Source of the DNA: Bugulina stolonifera
Lineage: Eukaryota > Bryozoa > Gymnolaemata > Cheilostomatida > Bugulidae
DNA length: 64,000 bases
Assembly: GCA_935421135.1 (NCBI GenBank)
Contig: OW285192.1
Coordinates: 6,094,001 to 6,158,000, forward strand
Direction of reading: 5' to 3'
Shown: in pieces, positions 12,036 through 24,013 of the stretch
Layout of the letters: the number at the start of each line of letters is the position of its first letter
Numbering within the stretch: the first letter of the stretch is position 1
Program-made: the position numbers and the translations under genes
The notes under the pieces: model-generated
Seen by the model: only the letters and a program-made list of their open reading frames with translations
The model's database searches: none
Told to the model about the DNA's origin: nothing

Positions 12036-14162
12036 ATGATGGCAGCAGAACCAGGGCAGCAGACTGCTGACCCTTCCCATCCACTGCCATCAGGGTATGA
12101 TACTAAAGGTAACTACAACACGGTGTATGCTGGGCAAGCACCTGCACAACCAAACCCTGGACAAACACACTCTGGGCAGGTACCCCCACCTCCACCCGGA
12201 TACTATGTTGCACCAGCACCACCCCTAGGCATCACTTTAACAGGGGGTCACTTTCCTGGAGAGACAAACAGGATGACTGGGTGGGACTTCGCTATGTGGA
12301 CTTTAGTAGTTGTATCATGTTTTTGCAATTTCTGCCTTGGATTAATACCGCTGATACTAGCTGGTAAGTACTCTACCTCTGATACTAGCTGGTAAGTACT
12401 CTACCTCTGATACTAGCTGGTAAGTACTCTACCTCTGATACTAGCTGGTAAGTACTCTACCTCTGATACTAGCTGGTAAGTACTCTACCTCTGATACTAG
12501 CTGGTAAGTACTCTACCTCTAATACTAGCTGGTAAGTACACGTACATCTGATACTAGCTGGTAAGTACACTACTTCTGATACTAGCTGGTAAGTACTCTA
12601 CCTCTGATACTAGCTGGTAAGTACTCTACCTCTGATACTAGCTGGTAAGTACTCTACCTCTGATACTAGACTGTGGGTGCATCTAATACTAGCTTCTACA
12701 AAATGTACATGTAAGTAGGTTGCCACTATAATTGTGCTAACTCAAGTAAAAGAAATTTCTAAGGTTTAGTTTTCTAGAAGTATGTAGAATAGTCAGAGCT
12801 ACATTTATTTTTGTTATTTCTATAAGCTTTTCCTGCTTCAGGGATATTCCACAAGAACCGAGATTAATATAGTAGCATAGTCAATCACCCAAATGTTCTG
12901 TCTGAGTATGACAGCATACTCTACTACTCCACATGTCTCAAGTCAGCATCACTTGTAATAGTAGCATTAGAGTGTACTATAGGGTACTCTCAGCACAGTA
13001 TACAAGTTACAAGTCAGCTTTAGGAAGCACTACTAAGATTGCTACTGCATGTACTTATGAGAGCTGTGTCCAAGTTGGACTTGAAGTCAATAAGTCAGGT
13101 CATTTCTAAAACTGTGGATGCAAGTTATTTTAAAGTCAAGTCAGTGTTCTTACATCCAGACAAGTCAAGTCACCATGGAGTGTGAATCTGAAGTCAAGTC
13201 AAAATGCAAGTCGAGTGTGAGACAGCTCAAAAACGTTTTTCGTTTTACATTTAGTAGACATTCCAATGCAAACAACCCAAATGTGTAGGTGAACATGCAT
13301 TAATGGTAAAGATGTAGTCTACAATCATTATACACGTAGTAATATCGGTATAATACTTTAGACTGGTCAGATTGTGCCACTGTGATACCGTGTTGCATTG
13401 TATATTAACAGCACATGGTACAAGGTGTCCACTGCCCACCAATAGTACACTCCATGTTATTATTAAGAAATTATATTTCAATTTAATAGTTCTAATTTCA
13501 TTAGAGAAGAGTTTCTTGGCACAATCATGCAGAGGTCCTACACACACTTGCTGAGTAGTGTGTCTGTTCCATTTTCAATGCTATAGTTTACCAGAATGCC
13601 CTAGTAACTGCTGAGGTTAATTTTGAACACGCATAAAGTGTAAAATTACTACTATATAATCACTAGTCATTATTTACAATTCACTACTAATTAGGATAGT
13701 CAATAAAGTTTGTAATAATGGCAAACACATAAATAATTTATTATTAACCTTTTACCTTCCAGTTAGCTTATGCCCCACAATTCCATGTCAATTTTAATAA
13801 AAGTATGACAATGAGGCAAATATCTTAGAATGTAGTAGGGCTACAGCCAAGACTTTAATCATTATCACCATATTATATATAATTAACTTTTCTATTCAAA
13901 ACCAAACACCAAACCCCCATCATTAACTGTTTCAGTCATGGCAAATGAACCAGGAGAAGACAGGGAGAGGCGGAAGAGGAAGAGAGCCTCAGTGATTTCC
14001 AGTCTCATCGTAATAGCTCTGTGTATAATCAGTTTCATAGTAACGGCTATCATGATAACCAGATACGTAACTGTCGTAAAACAAGTTGCAGGGATAGGAA
14101 TTGGTTACCGTCACAATTCTACTGCAGGTGAACTTGAAAGCAATAACACTATGAGTAGATAA
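12036..14162 (+). CDS. CD225/Dispanin-like proline-rich membrane protein 1
   Basis: Two exons, 12036-12363 and 13936-14162, phase 1 junction, 184 residues. The N-terminal 75 residues are rich in Pro/Gly/Gln (GQVPPPPPGYY). A first hydrophobic segment, MWTLVVVSCFCNFCLGLIPL, carries the Cys cluster and G-L-I-P pattern that resembles the CD225 intramembrane helix. A basic loop (EDRERRKRKR) follows, then a second helix (SLIVIALCIISFIVTAIMIT) and a short tail with an N-x-S/T site. This order (Pro-rich cytosolic arm, Cys-rich membrane segment, charged loop, second helix) is that of IFITM/Dispanin/PRRT proteins. Sequence similarity is remote, so the family call is tentative. Two more copies follow. 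The exon 1 donor lies in a 28-bp tandem array that repeats the splice site. Polyadenylation signals are at 14364 and 14390. Confidence 0.6.
12353..12668 (+). repeat. 28-bp minisatellite that amplifies a 5' splice site
   Basis: About 11 tandem copies of ctgatactagctggtaagta plus ctctacct. The first copy straddles the exon 1/intron 1 junction of the Dispanin-like gene (GCTG|GTAAGT at 12364); each further copy reproduces the last ten or so exon bases and the consensus donor. The unit is not a multiple of three, so use of successive donors would shift the frame. Confidence 0.95.
12669..13935. other. Remainder of Dispanin-like gene 1 intron
   Basis: AT-rich intron with a run of aagtcaagtcag-like imperfect repeats at about 13080-13210. 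Open frames at 13251-13554 on either strand have no splice support. Confidence 0.5.
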
Positions 14163-14527
14163 TTAGCAAGAATAACACATTCATATGATGACTCATAAGT
14201 TTATGAAAATAACACATGAGGACCTTTGCTGTGCAAATAATTATTATTCCAAAATTAGCAATTTTTTCGTCTATGAAATTTTAGCGATGGTTACCATTGT
14301 TACTTAATTAATAATTAAATGTATGTCTGTATGTCATTGCAAAGCATGTAAAAAAGAAAGTACAATAAAAATAATTTCCTCTGGCGTGAAATAAAGTGGT
14401 AACATCACAAAATACATGTTTCGTGTTGGTGTTCATTCAGTAGGCAAGTATCAGAATATACAACGTATACATTACAGTGCTATAGTTATGTAGAATGCTC
14501 ACTGTAATTATTATAGTCCCATACTAA
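14163..14527. other. 3' UTR and flank of Dispanin-like gene 1
   Basis: Two AATAAA signals (14364, 14390) end the likely transcript. No further gene is seen before the LINE tail. Confidence 0.5.
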
Positions 14528-15330
14528 TATATTATTATTATTATTATTATTGAGTTTATTGCCTATCAATAACAACAATAAATTATAGTAAAAGTGTACG
14601 CATGTATAGGATTGCACAAAAGGGAAGCCAGATAGTCCGAGACTAGAGTCGAGGCAATCCCTGCTCAAGTGTACCGGTGCCGAGGGGAAGCACCCACCAC
14701 GCCCCCAGACACCCCACCGTGCTCACACCCCCGTCCCCCAGAGACGAGACGCCAAAGCCGCCCCAAAAGCCCTGGGAGGGAGGTCAAGGATGTCCAAGGC
14801 ATAGCTAGAAACAAGCTCAATACCGGCATAGTACACCGATCTCCTCCCCCTGTTAGTTTTAGTTTTTGGCAGTTTCAAAAGTTTACTTTTATTTCTAGTA
14901 TTAAAGTTATGGGTTATTACTAGAGAATTTAAAAGCTTTTCATCTGTCTTAAAGATATTGTAAGTGAAAATTATAAGATGGTATTTGAATAGCATCTTTA
15001 TCGGCATTATTTTGGATTCAAGAAATTTGGTTGACACCGATGAAAAAGGTTTTTGTTTAAAGATTACCCTCAAAGCTTTTTTTTGACACACCAGGATTTG
15101 AGAAATTGTCCCCTCACAGGCATGTCCCCAAAACTCCAAACCATATAAAAGGTGGGGATATATAAAAGTGTAGTAAATGTTTATCAGGGTTTTCTGGTCA
15201 AGGTATTTTGATAAATGTCTGAGCATCATGACCAAGAAATTGACTTTTTGGGCAACAGTCTCAATATGAGAGCGAAAGGTTAAATGTTCATCCAATTGGA
15301 TATGTGTGTATGTAGTCACAATATTGTATA
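14528..15330 (-). mobile_element. 5'-truncated LINE (reverse-transcriptase C-terminal region)
   Basis: On the minus strand a coding remnant (about 15310 to 14723) reads QLDEHLTFRSHIETVAQKV, then YYTFIYPHLLYGLEFWG and QKKALRVIF. This is the conserved region after the catalytic fingers of Jockey/CR1-type non-LTR retrotransposons (thumb-like helices and the Y-G-x-x-x-W-G motif). The frame runs about 195 codons without stop. Downstream is a GC-rich 3' UTR and an (AAT)n tail at 14528-14552, the expected 3' end of such an element. The upstream catalytic domain and endonuclease are absent, so it is a dead 5'-truncated copy between two Dispanin-like genes. Confidence 0.85.
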
Positions 15331-15445
15331 AATGTATTATATTGGAAATGGAACATATCGCTAACATAGAAAGTTGCTGCGGTAGTATACTGTAGAAGAA
15401 CAAAATAGAATATAACATAACAACACAATCATAATTGTATAGCAT

Positions 15446-16345
15446 TATGATATTGCTATATCAGACGGGCTTTAAAATATGGTACATCAGTGGAAGGCTT
15501 TAACCCTTAGCCGAATCAGATGTGGGAGAAGGTAGCTTCCTCTCCAACTAAACAAGAAAAAGATCTAAGATCTAAAGCTATTAACTTTTTCTCTACTGTA
15601 ACCTACACAGTGGACTATTTCCATAGAGTGTAGTGCTGTTCCCTGATCAAATCTGGTATGTCAGTAGTTGGTGTATTACTAAAACTAAGCAAGTACAGCT
15701 ACTGTAAGTGTTGGTATTATCTGCAGAAACCTGAATATCCATAAATAGGACGGTGCAGTCTTACAAACTCCGATAATCTGCAGTAGAAGTTAACCTTCAC
15801 TCAAGGAGTGCTCTGGTCTATATCACCTCAACTGGAAATGTGGAACATTCAGGTAAGTAAAATATTCTCAGCTGCCAAAGGCATACGCTTGCTAGTACAG
15901 AAATGAAATCTATAACATAACCTGAGTTCCTATTTTTTTTATATAGCAGCTCAGGGTGTTTGATTTAACTTTTCCTACTCTCGGTTCTCAGCCCAAGTTC
16001 TATACCTTAGCTATTGACGTCAGAATCAATAAGTGTCTTGAGATCACATCCACAATCATAACCAATGCGTCATCTGGGTTAGTCACTGCATATATTTTCA
16101 TTTTCTGATATGAATCTAATAATATAATGTACAAGTAGTAAGGATACCAAAATAAATATGATCTACTTGCGATAAAATATTAGAATGAGCACATACTGTA
16201 CATGTAACAATCATGTCGCAACGACAAAAATATTTGAAATACGTTATTCCATTGTTATATTGAAAGTATACAAGCATGTATGTTGAAGAGGTTTAGAGTG
16301 TAACAAGGCATTATCAGACGCCAACCTATTTGTCGATGTTAACTA
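15446..16345. other. Intergenic upstream of Dispanin-like gene 2
   Basis: No coding segment supported. AT-rich, with no clear repeat. Confidence 0.45.
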
Positions 16346-16380
16346 CCGCCATCTTGCTCTCCTTTATTGTCATTGGTCGA
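16346..16380 (+). promoter_or_regulatory. Candidate promoter elements of Dispanin-like gene 2 (YY1-like and inverted CCAAT)
   Basis: CCGCCATCTTG at 16346-16356 matches the YY1 core (CCGCCATNTT), and an inverted CCAAT (ATTGG) follows at about 16372. They lie 40-70 bp upstream of the ATG at 16417, as in TATA-less animal promoters. Function is inferred from motif and position. Confidence 0.4.
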
Positions 16381-16416
16381 TAGAGTGAACAAGCCTGCCC
16401 TTGGCACAGCCTCGTC

Positions 16417-18665
16417 ATGATGTCTAAAGAAGAAGAAGCAGGCGTGGTACCTCTATCAGACGGAAGAATAACAGCAGCTGGACCTGCTCCTCCTCTACCT
16501 GCTATGACAGCTCCACCGCCTCAACTTGGAGCATCACCTCCGCATTTTGGTGCTGCACTACCTAATCTTGGAGCCCAACTACCACCTTTTGGAGCTCCAC
16601 CACCACCTCTTGGAGCCCAACCACTACCTTTTGGAGCTCCACCACCACCTTTTGGAGCTCCACCGCCTGGGTATGGAGCCCCACCACCACCTGGATACGG
16701 AGCCCCACCATCTGGATATGGAGCCCCACCACCTGGATACGGAGCTCTACCATCTGGATACGGAGGATTCTACCCTCCACCTCCTCCACCAAACCCTTCC
16801 ATGCCAATGAGACACAACCGGGAGTCACTACTAGCTAATGCTGTGTGGCCACTGGCCATCACAGCGTGTTGCTGCAACTGCCTGTGTGGTCTAATACCAC
16901 TCATCTTAGCCTGTGAGTAACAACTTCTAGCAAATTTATCTAAAGTAGTCTAGTACCTGACCAATATTATACATGCTGATACTCAGGCTAAGCAATGCCC
17001 CAGATATACATATACATCCATAAGTAGCATCTCCCTCTACCTCTCTCGCAGACTGTCTAATATTACTGCTATATATCCACAGGTTTCCTAGTCAAATAAT
17101 TTTAATAGCCTAGGCTCCTATAATAGGTCTACACTGAGTAGTTACTAGCGCTAATGACATTTCAATGTTTTTTTCTGTTCAAGTCTATGAAACATTTGTA
17201 CCTAAAAAATTCCTTTTAGTTTGGCCCATCTCTACAACTCAGTTTCAGATTTAACCAGTTCTTCTACCAATTACCCTTGTACACTGCATATTTCTACACT
17301 TTTACCCCGCTTTCCTTTATTATTTCTCACAAATACCCAATACTTGAACATGGAGGTGCTCGACCTTCCAATAGGATAATGTTATGATACTCGTATTCTT
17401 GACTCTGTGCTGCCGATGATTTAAGGTGATGCTAAACGAACTGATAAGTTTATGTGAATTGAATCAACTTTGCGTTTTGTGATTACTGACGTTGAACCTT
17501 TGTGAAATGGCAAGTTTATTGCATGTTATAAACTTTTTACGTTGAAAAGTCCGAATCTAGTGTTGATTGGCTGCAGCTGATTGCTTCACATTCCATTGCT
17601 AATATACAATTGGTACATGTACATGTTAGTACCGGAAGCAACTTGTACAAGCTGAGTTAGTAGCATCTTAGTCTAGATAGATTCAGTTATATATTTCTAC
17701 AATCCCAGCACCCAGTGAAACCATCTGATAGAGAGTCATTTGTAAGTAATCATGGTGCACATTCCTCATTCATGCCATTTTAACTATTCATTCATTTTTA
17801 TAAAAATGTTTGGTGAAATATAGATGTTGTATAAAAAATGAAAAGTAATAAAACTGTCTGAATTGTGCAAAATTCTCCACTGCATAATACAAAATTAGTT
17901 TTCCCTCTTGTGGTTTCGACTTTTGGCGATAAATATTACATCATGCTAAGTGACGTCAGCTGAAAGATTATCTTAAGCGTCGTATGAAAATGTTTAAATT
18001 ACTGTACACATTCTATTTTTGTACTTTTATATTATATCTGCCAAGTGTTTTTGTGAAGGTATGGGATCATTGGTTTATATTTAAGATTTGCAGTCAAACT
18101 TTACATTTTCTAAAGACTGATAAGATACAGTAAGTTAGAGTGCAGATCATTTCTGATTGCCTTCTAATCTCACTTTTCGGAATTCCTTGGGTGTTGTGGT
18201 CAACAGACTAAACTGTAGAAATACAGTAGACTAAAACAGATGGAATTGATGGCTGTGTAGAATAGAACAGACCTACAGACTGAAGCAGCCAACCTCTTTA
18301 ATATTGTAAAAGTACATGATTACACAACATTACTTTTCATTTTACTAATGATATACTCAATGTGGCCATTGAAACAAGCTCATTATCAGCAACTGCTATT
18401 ACACATGTGTAGAACAATAACATATTGTATCCAAATTAATTTTCTTTCAGTAATTTCTACAGAAGAAAGAAACGAGGAGAAGAGAAGAAGTCAAAGAAAG
18501 GCATCTGTAACATTTAGTATCGGCATAATCAGCGTCAGCGCTATTGCCGTAATAGTTCTAGTCGGTGTGTTTGTTGCGGCAGCGGCAAGTGCAGCAAATT
18601 CCTTCTCAAACCTAACAGACATTTCATTCTTAAACTCAACTCCTGGTTTTCTGTTGAATCCTTGA
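16417..18665 (+). CDS. CD225/Dispanin-like proline-rich membrane protein 2
   Basis: Exons 16417-16912 and 18451-18665, phase 1 junction, 236 residues. After MMSKEEEAGVV the N-terminus is a Pro/Gly/Ala array of PPPPFGA and PPPGYGA units (residues 30-120), then SMPMRHNRESLLANAVWPL leads into a Cys-rich hydrophobic segment (AITACCCNCLCGLIPLILA). Exon 2 gives a charged loop (STEERNEEKRRSQRKASV) and a second helix (SIGIISVSAIAVIVLVGVFV), ending in an Ala/Ser/Asn tail. Length and order match copy 3 closely. The donor GTGAGT at 16913 and acceptor ctttcag at 18450 are strong. Cys residues beside the membrane segment are potential palmitoylation sites, as in IFITM proteins (inference). AATAAA is at 18850. 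Confidence 0.65.
16913..18450. other. Intron of Dispanin-like gene 2
   Basis: 1.5-kb intron with no internal coding segment. Its first 30 bases resemble the start of the copy 3 intron, supporting recent duplication. Confidence 0.6.
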
Positions 18666-19964
18666 TCCTGATATTTTTGTAGTGTATAACGAATTTTTAG
18701 GATGACAATTTATATAATATGTCACATACTATTCCTTTACTAACTGTATGTCGTCTTCGTTATGTGCCAATAGAACTACACTCATTAAGACTGAATGTGC
18801 AATCAACCATAGATTTTATATGTATGGTGTTCAGCATTTTTAATATTGCAATAAAATTACTCTGTGCTACGGAGTTGTCTGCTCTCTATTAATCTATTGG
18901 CAAGTGATAGTGATGCTATCATCCCATTCAGTTGTGATGGCTTTGAAATTAATTATACACAGCAGCTATAACATTGTACACCCACATGGATATCTGTGGA
19001 GTCAGTCTGACCCTTGGTGTAGACAAAATGAAAAAGTTATGTCTTTACTTCCAATATTTTTGGTTAACACTCGGCAGTTATTTATGTAAACCAAATCTAC
19101 AAAGTCCACTATCCTTTCATGGAGACCAATAGTCTACAAACTTTCTGTAAGAAGTAGCTTGGCAGGGTCATTGACTACGTAGAGTAGACACCTAGGTATG
19201 TACAGTAGCTACATGTCAATATCTAATCTCTAGTGCCAGTTAACTTCTATTTGAAACTAAACCAATTTGGGACCTGCAGGAGACACACCGTTACAGATAT
19301 AGAGACAGCTGCTGTGTAGTAGTTTTAAAATCTTAGAGATAGCATAGTTAAAAGAGTTTCAGCATCATAAATACAACAGTTGAACAGTTCAACGACAGCA
19401 GGTTACATTGTGTCTAAAGTAGTAGTACAGATAGTACAGAAGTAGCAATAGTTAACCCACATAGATAATACAGTAAAAAAGGTCTGCAATATATCCTGAG
19501 CTCATATTATAATGGTTGAAAGCATTGAATAGATTCATAACCTTACAAGTAAGATTCTACATGTACATGTACTCCCCAACACAAGGTCTGATTGAATCGC
19601 TGGTGCTCCACTACATTCACTGTCTTAGAAAGCCCATATCCCTGGTTAACTGAAACAATATATGCAGAATCAGTATAATTGCTTTGTATGTACATGTACT
19701 ACTTGTACTATGACTATCAAAAATAGTAATTCAATGTAACAACACAACAATCATGGTAAAATAAGAAACATAGAGATAAACACATTCAAAGTCACAGCGT
19801 TAGTACGCCATTGTTAAGTTTAACGCACCAAGCACGTCGCGCTATATTGTTTTACATGCTTGTGCATAGTTACATAGTACATCCTGTACGTAACTTCAAG
19901 CTTTTATTTCGCACTTCTTCATCTTTATGGAACAACATTAGCAGCTGGTCCTGCTCTGTCTGCC
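18666..19964. other. Intergenic between Dispanin-like genes 2 and 3
   Basis: AT-rich, with tacatgta-type palindromes and short open frames (for example 18904-19089) that have no support. The 45 bases before the ATG of copy 3 still resemble coding sequence of copy 2. Confidence 0.5.
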
Positions 19965-21187
19965 ATGGCAGCTCCACCATCTCAATATGCACTACCTCCA
20001 CCTCCTATGGCACCTCCACAGCCTCAACTTGGGGCCCTGCCACCACCTTTCGGAGCCCCACCACCTCTTTTTGGAGCCCCACCACCTCCTTTTGGAGCTC
20101 CACCACCTGGATATGGAGCTCCACCACCTGGATATGGAGCTCCACCACCTGGATATGGAGCCCCACCACCTGGATACGGAGGATTCTACCCTCCACCTCC
20201 TCCACTAAACCCTTCCATGCCAATGAGACACAACCAAGAGTCACTATTAGCTAACGCTGTGTGGCCACTAGCTATCACGGCGTGTTTGTGCAATGTCCTG
20301 TGTGGTTTGATACCAATAATCTTAGCCTGTGAGTAAACACTTCTAGTAAACCTATACTACACAAGCCCCCCCCCCCCCCCCCCATATGCAGTTTACGTAC
20401 AACACTTAAACGGCATGTGCATAAATGACAATACACCAGATATATTCTTAGCATCACTGATGTGTTCAAATTGGACATTGATGGCGGTCTAGTGCACATT
20501 CCTTTTTCTCGGATGTATTAAATGTTTTTACCTAGAAAATACTGGAGCTTAAAAACTTGAGTTTTTGTTTGACCTTAGATTTTTCATCTTTTGCTACCAT
20601 AGCCTATCACTTCCTGTATATTTTCCATTTCTTATAAACACAATATCTATATGATAGCAGACCTCCAGGCTGCATGACTTGTGTGCATTCATATGTACAT
20701 AGCTTCCCTATATCCAATACGAAGTCAAAAACCTAGCCTGCAATGTATGCAGCTTGGCCTTTTTACTGCTCACAGCCTATATATTTAACAAACCCGTTCA
20801 ATGTTATATTTTAAAGTAGGGAATCTCAGGTATCTTCCCCGATCATTGATCTCTACTAAGCTGAAACTAATTTTGGAACTACAAGTAACATTTTTCAGTG
20901 GTGAATGGAATGTTACAGAGGCGGAGTTGTCCCTCTATTAATCTATTTTGTCTACATTATGATATTTTGTCCTATTCAGGTCATGTTAGGTAAACTAATC
21001 AAATTTTCTTTCAGTAATTTCTACGGAAGAAAAAAATGAGGAGAAGAGAACAAATCAAAGAAAGGCGTCTGTAACATTTAGTATTAGCATAATCAGCATC
21101 AGCATTATTGCTGTAATAGTTCTAGTTGCTATGTTTGGTGCTGGATCCACAACATCAACATATAGTTACTGGCACTTGTTCAGTTAG
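19965..21187 (+). CDS. CD225/Dispanin-like proline-rich membrane protein 3
   Basis: Exons 19965-20328 and 21015-21187, 178 residues. It matches copy 2 closely: PPPPFGA/PPPGYGA array, SMPMRHNQESLLANAVWPL, then the hydrophobic segment TACLCNVLCGLIPIILA, the charged loop STEEKNEEKRTNQRKASV and a second helix (SIISISIIAVIVLVAMF). The start is less sure: about 12 codons upstream are still alignable to copy 2 but contain no in-frame ATG before a stop, so copy 3 either starts at 19965 or has lost its original start. The intron is 686 bp against 1538 bp in copy 2. The tail differs (STTSTYSYWHLFS). Confidence 0.62.
20367..20383. repeat. Poly-C run
   Basis: An uninterrupted run of about 17 C just inside the intron of Dispanin-like gene 3; prone to length change and to sequencing error. 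Confidence 0.9.
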
Positions 21188-23436
21188 CTACAGTCATGTA
21201 TATCTGAAAGGACACCAAGCTACATGTACATGTATACTCAATGTAAAATTGACATGTGCTTTCACTGACTGTATGTTGCTCTTGTTTTTTAATAGTTATA
21301 TTTGTGTATAAAATGCTATTTGCAGTCAACACGATCAGACTTACAATTTGCGACGATTATAGTATACGTGTACGTAATGGAGTTCAGGGCTCTCAACTTG
21401 ATAAAGTGAAAAATCTTAACAAAATGCTGAATTGAGGAAAAAGATGCCACTGCGGGGCCAGAGGCCCTGCCAGCCTGTGAAGCGGGCTGCCCGGGAGGGG
21501 CGGTGGAGCGTTTGAAAATTTTTTAATCGTGCCATCTAAAATGGCACCAGTTCATGCAATTCTAGTCATATTTTACTTTAAATGTGCTGTGCTTGGTAGA
21601 GGTTGGAACATGCAACTTGTGTGTGTTTATTTGGTAGAACAAACAAAGATGCAAATAGGGCATACAGTATATACATGTACAGAGTAGATATAGATGGTGG
21701 AGATAGTGGAAAATATTGTGTATAATTATAGATAATAACAGATAGCTATATGACACCATAATACAGATACATAATACATACATACATAATACAGATTTAA
21801 ACAAACTACAGATATATAGCCTATATCTGTATGGCTCCAAGTGGAAGTGGAACAAATGAGGTGGGTACACAGTGCCTGCAAGATGTTTGAAATGTTTTGA
21901 CTTGTCCCCCTTGTTTTCTTGTCAATATCTAAAATGTTATATATTTGTGGGTAAAAAGTAGTACTTGAGACTTTTTAACACAAAAATATTTGCAACATAT
22001 ACAATTACATATCTCTTATGTGTTATTTTGTAAAACCTATTAATATCAGATTGGAAAATACTTTAGACATCCATTTGATTCAAATATTAAATTGACTGGG
22101 TTAACAACCTCTCAACACCCTATTGATTCCATTGGACAGACTTTGTTTGTGTATGGCTTTGGTGCTAGTTAGCCTACTAGCAAAGGGAGTACTCTTTGCG
22201 ACTAGTAACTAATCCTAACACAATAGCAAAATCCGAACAGTGAGTGGGAAATATGGAAATCCGTCCGAATGCCCAAAAGGGAAGGACAAATCCGAACAAT
22301 TTGGATTTAATCCGAGTAGTTGAGAGCCCTGGAGTTGTCTGTCCTCTGTCAGATCAGCAAAGTTTTGTTCATTGGTACATGTGCAGTGTAATCTCTCTGA
22401 ACTACAAAGATGATACATTTTAGCCTGACTGTTTGTCCTCTAACTTGGACAGAATACTAGACTACATAATTTCATTTAGCCTTAGATCCTTGTTTGTGAA
22501 TGAAAAGTGTAATTGGATGAAACTTCCGAGGAAAGCCTAATATGGTCATGCTAGTCATTGAGGAGGGAAAGAATAATGCTTTATAAAAAATATTCATCTA
22601 AAAAGATTGAGAAAACTGTGTCCTCGGTACATATTCGATCTATAAATATAAACGTAATATGTGTACGTGTATACGTGTATTATATCTACATGGGAATGTA
22701 TTGATTAGGCCTATAATAAGTAATAATTGGTTTATTCTCTTGTTAGAGGACAACTTCTTAAAATTGTTTGATAGGGAAAGCTGCAACATGTACATCTTTT
22801 TACAAGTGCGACACTTTACTGTATCACAGGATTATGAACCATATAACCATGTGACAATGCTTTCAAACTATAAGCATTGTCAACTGGTTTCATACAATTT
22901 ATAATAATATGGGCATTGTATTCAATAACATTATTGTGAACAAGTAGCACGACTCCAAGATTGATTACTAATCTATTAACAAACAACTTTTGTTTGAATT
23001 TATTGTAAGTCATGAATGTTTAACAATTGGATTATATAAGCAAATACATGTGTGCAACAGACTGTGATTGGAATAACTTAAGTTATGCTGTGGACCAACA
23101 TGTGCAGCGCAGCATCACGTAGGCTAAAAATGACAAAAATATCATACGATCGAGTCTGTTAGCCATATTATGTACTTCTACTATAGAGAGTTGTAGATGT
23201 CAGTGTATTTTTAGATGTCAATGTATTTGATAATAGGACAGGTGAGCAGTTTCTATGAAAATTTTCTTATTCTCACTAATATTTTATTGGCCTTCTTGCC
23301 ACGTTTGTACAAGCGCATGTATATAAGCGGTCAATGGTTTTACCAAGGGGAAATACGAGTGATAGTATAAGCACTAAACGTAGATTAGATATGCAGTGAA
23401 GTTCCACTATAGGCTTCCAGTACATTCTGTATTGCA
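21188..23436. other. Gene-poor intergenic region
   Basis: No splice-supported exon on either strand. It includes a short GC-rich island (gggctgcccgggaggggcgg, about 21487) and a lone GTTGTCCTCT-family half-site (about 22740). Open frames at 21562-21870 and 22659-22904 lack motifs. Confidence 0.5.
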
Positions 23437-23444
23437 AGTAGAGA

Positions 23445-23591
23445 CAGGCTTGCCAAGTTCGACTGATGAAAATCAGGGAGATTCAGCATTTGGGTGGGGG
23501 TGTCAATTTTGGGTGGGGTGGGGTGGGGTACCAAAATCTGAGTTGAAAATCAGGGAGTCTCCTGCGGAATCAAGGAGACTTGGTAAGCCTG
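23445..23591. mobile_element. hAT-type MITE, copy 2
   Basis: 147-bp element with termini CAGGCTTGCCAAGT and (reverse complement of the right end) CAGGCTTACCAAGT. It is flanked by the perfect 8-bp duplication agtagaga at 23437-23444 and 23592-23599. Its interior matches copy 1 at 7055-7196 with a few substitutions and an extra GGGGT. Intact ends and duplications imply fairly recent insertion. Confidence 0.92.
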
Positions 23592-23947
23592 AGTAGAGAA
23601 ATAATAATACCCTCAGATTTATCTCAGCTATTTGTGAAAATAGGTTAGAGGTGCTCACAGTTGATGTAACTACTGGTAGTTCTGCCGAAGAGCCAAGGCT
23701 ATGTCAGATGTCTTTACTGCCGCTCCTAACTCACCCACCATCTCTAACTTGATTTAAGTCCACAAGCTTCCATTTACTGCCCCTTAGCAACCGCACCCTA
23801 CCTACACACCACAGTTCACACCATGCACGCATGAGGCTTCTCAAAATTGCTGCATAAAAGTTGGGAATTCACAAGTTCATTGTTTCCCTGGAATAACTAA
23901 GCTGGTGGAAAGTGGAATTTCCAAAACCAATTAATTATGTGATGTCA

Positions 23948-24013
23948 CACATAGCAGGACCAATCACGTGCACTGTTAGACACATAGCAGGACCAATCAC
24001 GTGCACTGTTAGA
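23948..24013. promoter_or_regulatory. 33-bp direct duplication carrying CCAAT + CACGTG
   Basis: Two identical 33-bp units (23948-23980, 23981-24013), each with ccaatcacgtg, that is a CCAAT box abutting an E-box (CACGTG). Paired CCAAT/E-box modules are typical of animal promoters, but no gene start is recognised within 1 kb; the nearest + strand exon is at 25.9 kb. Confidence 0.4.

Noticed and set aside
16526..16828. Alternative frames on both strands of the proline-rich exon of Dispanin-like gene 2
   Set aside because: Shadow frames of a repetitive CCACCA-rich coding exon; only the PPPxFGA frame connects in phase to exon 2.
19811..20254. 147-codon Ser/Thr/Trp-rich frame over Dispanin-like gene 3
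   Set aside because: Out of frame with the duplicated gene; produced by the same repetitive exon.
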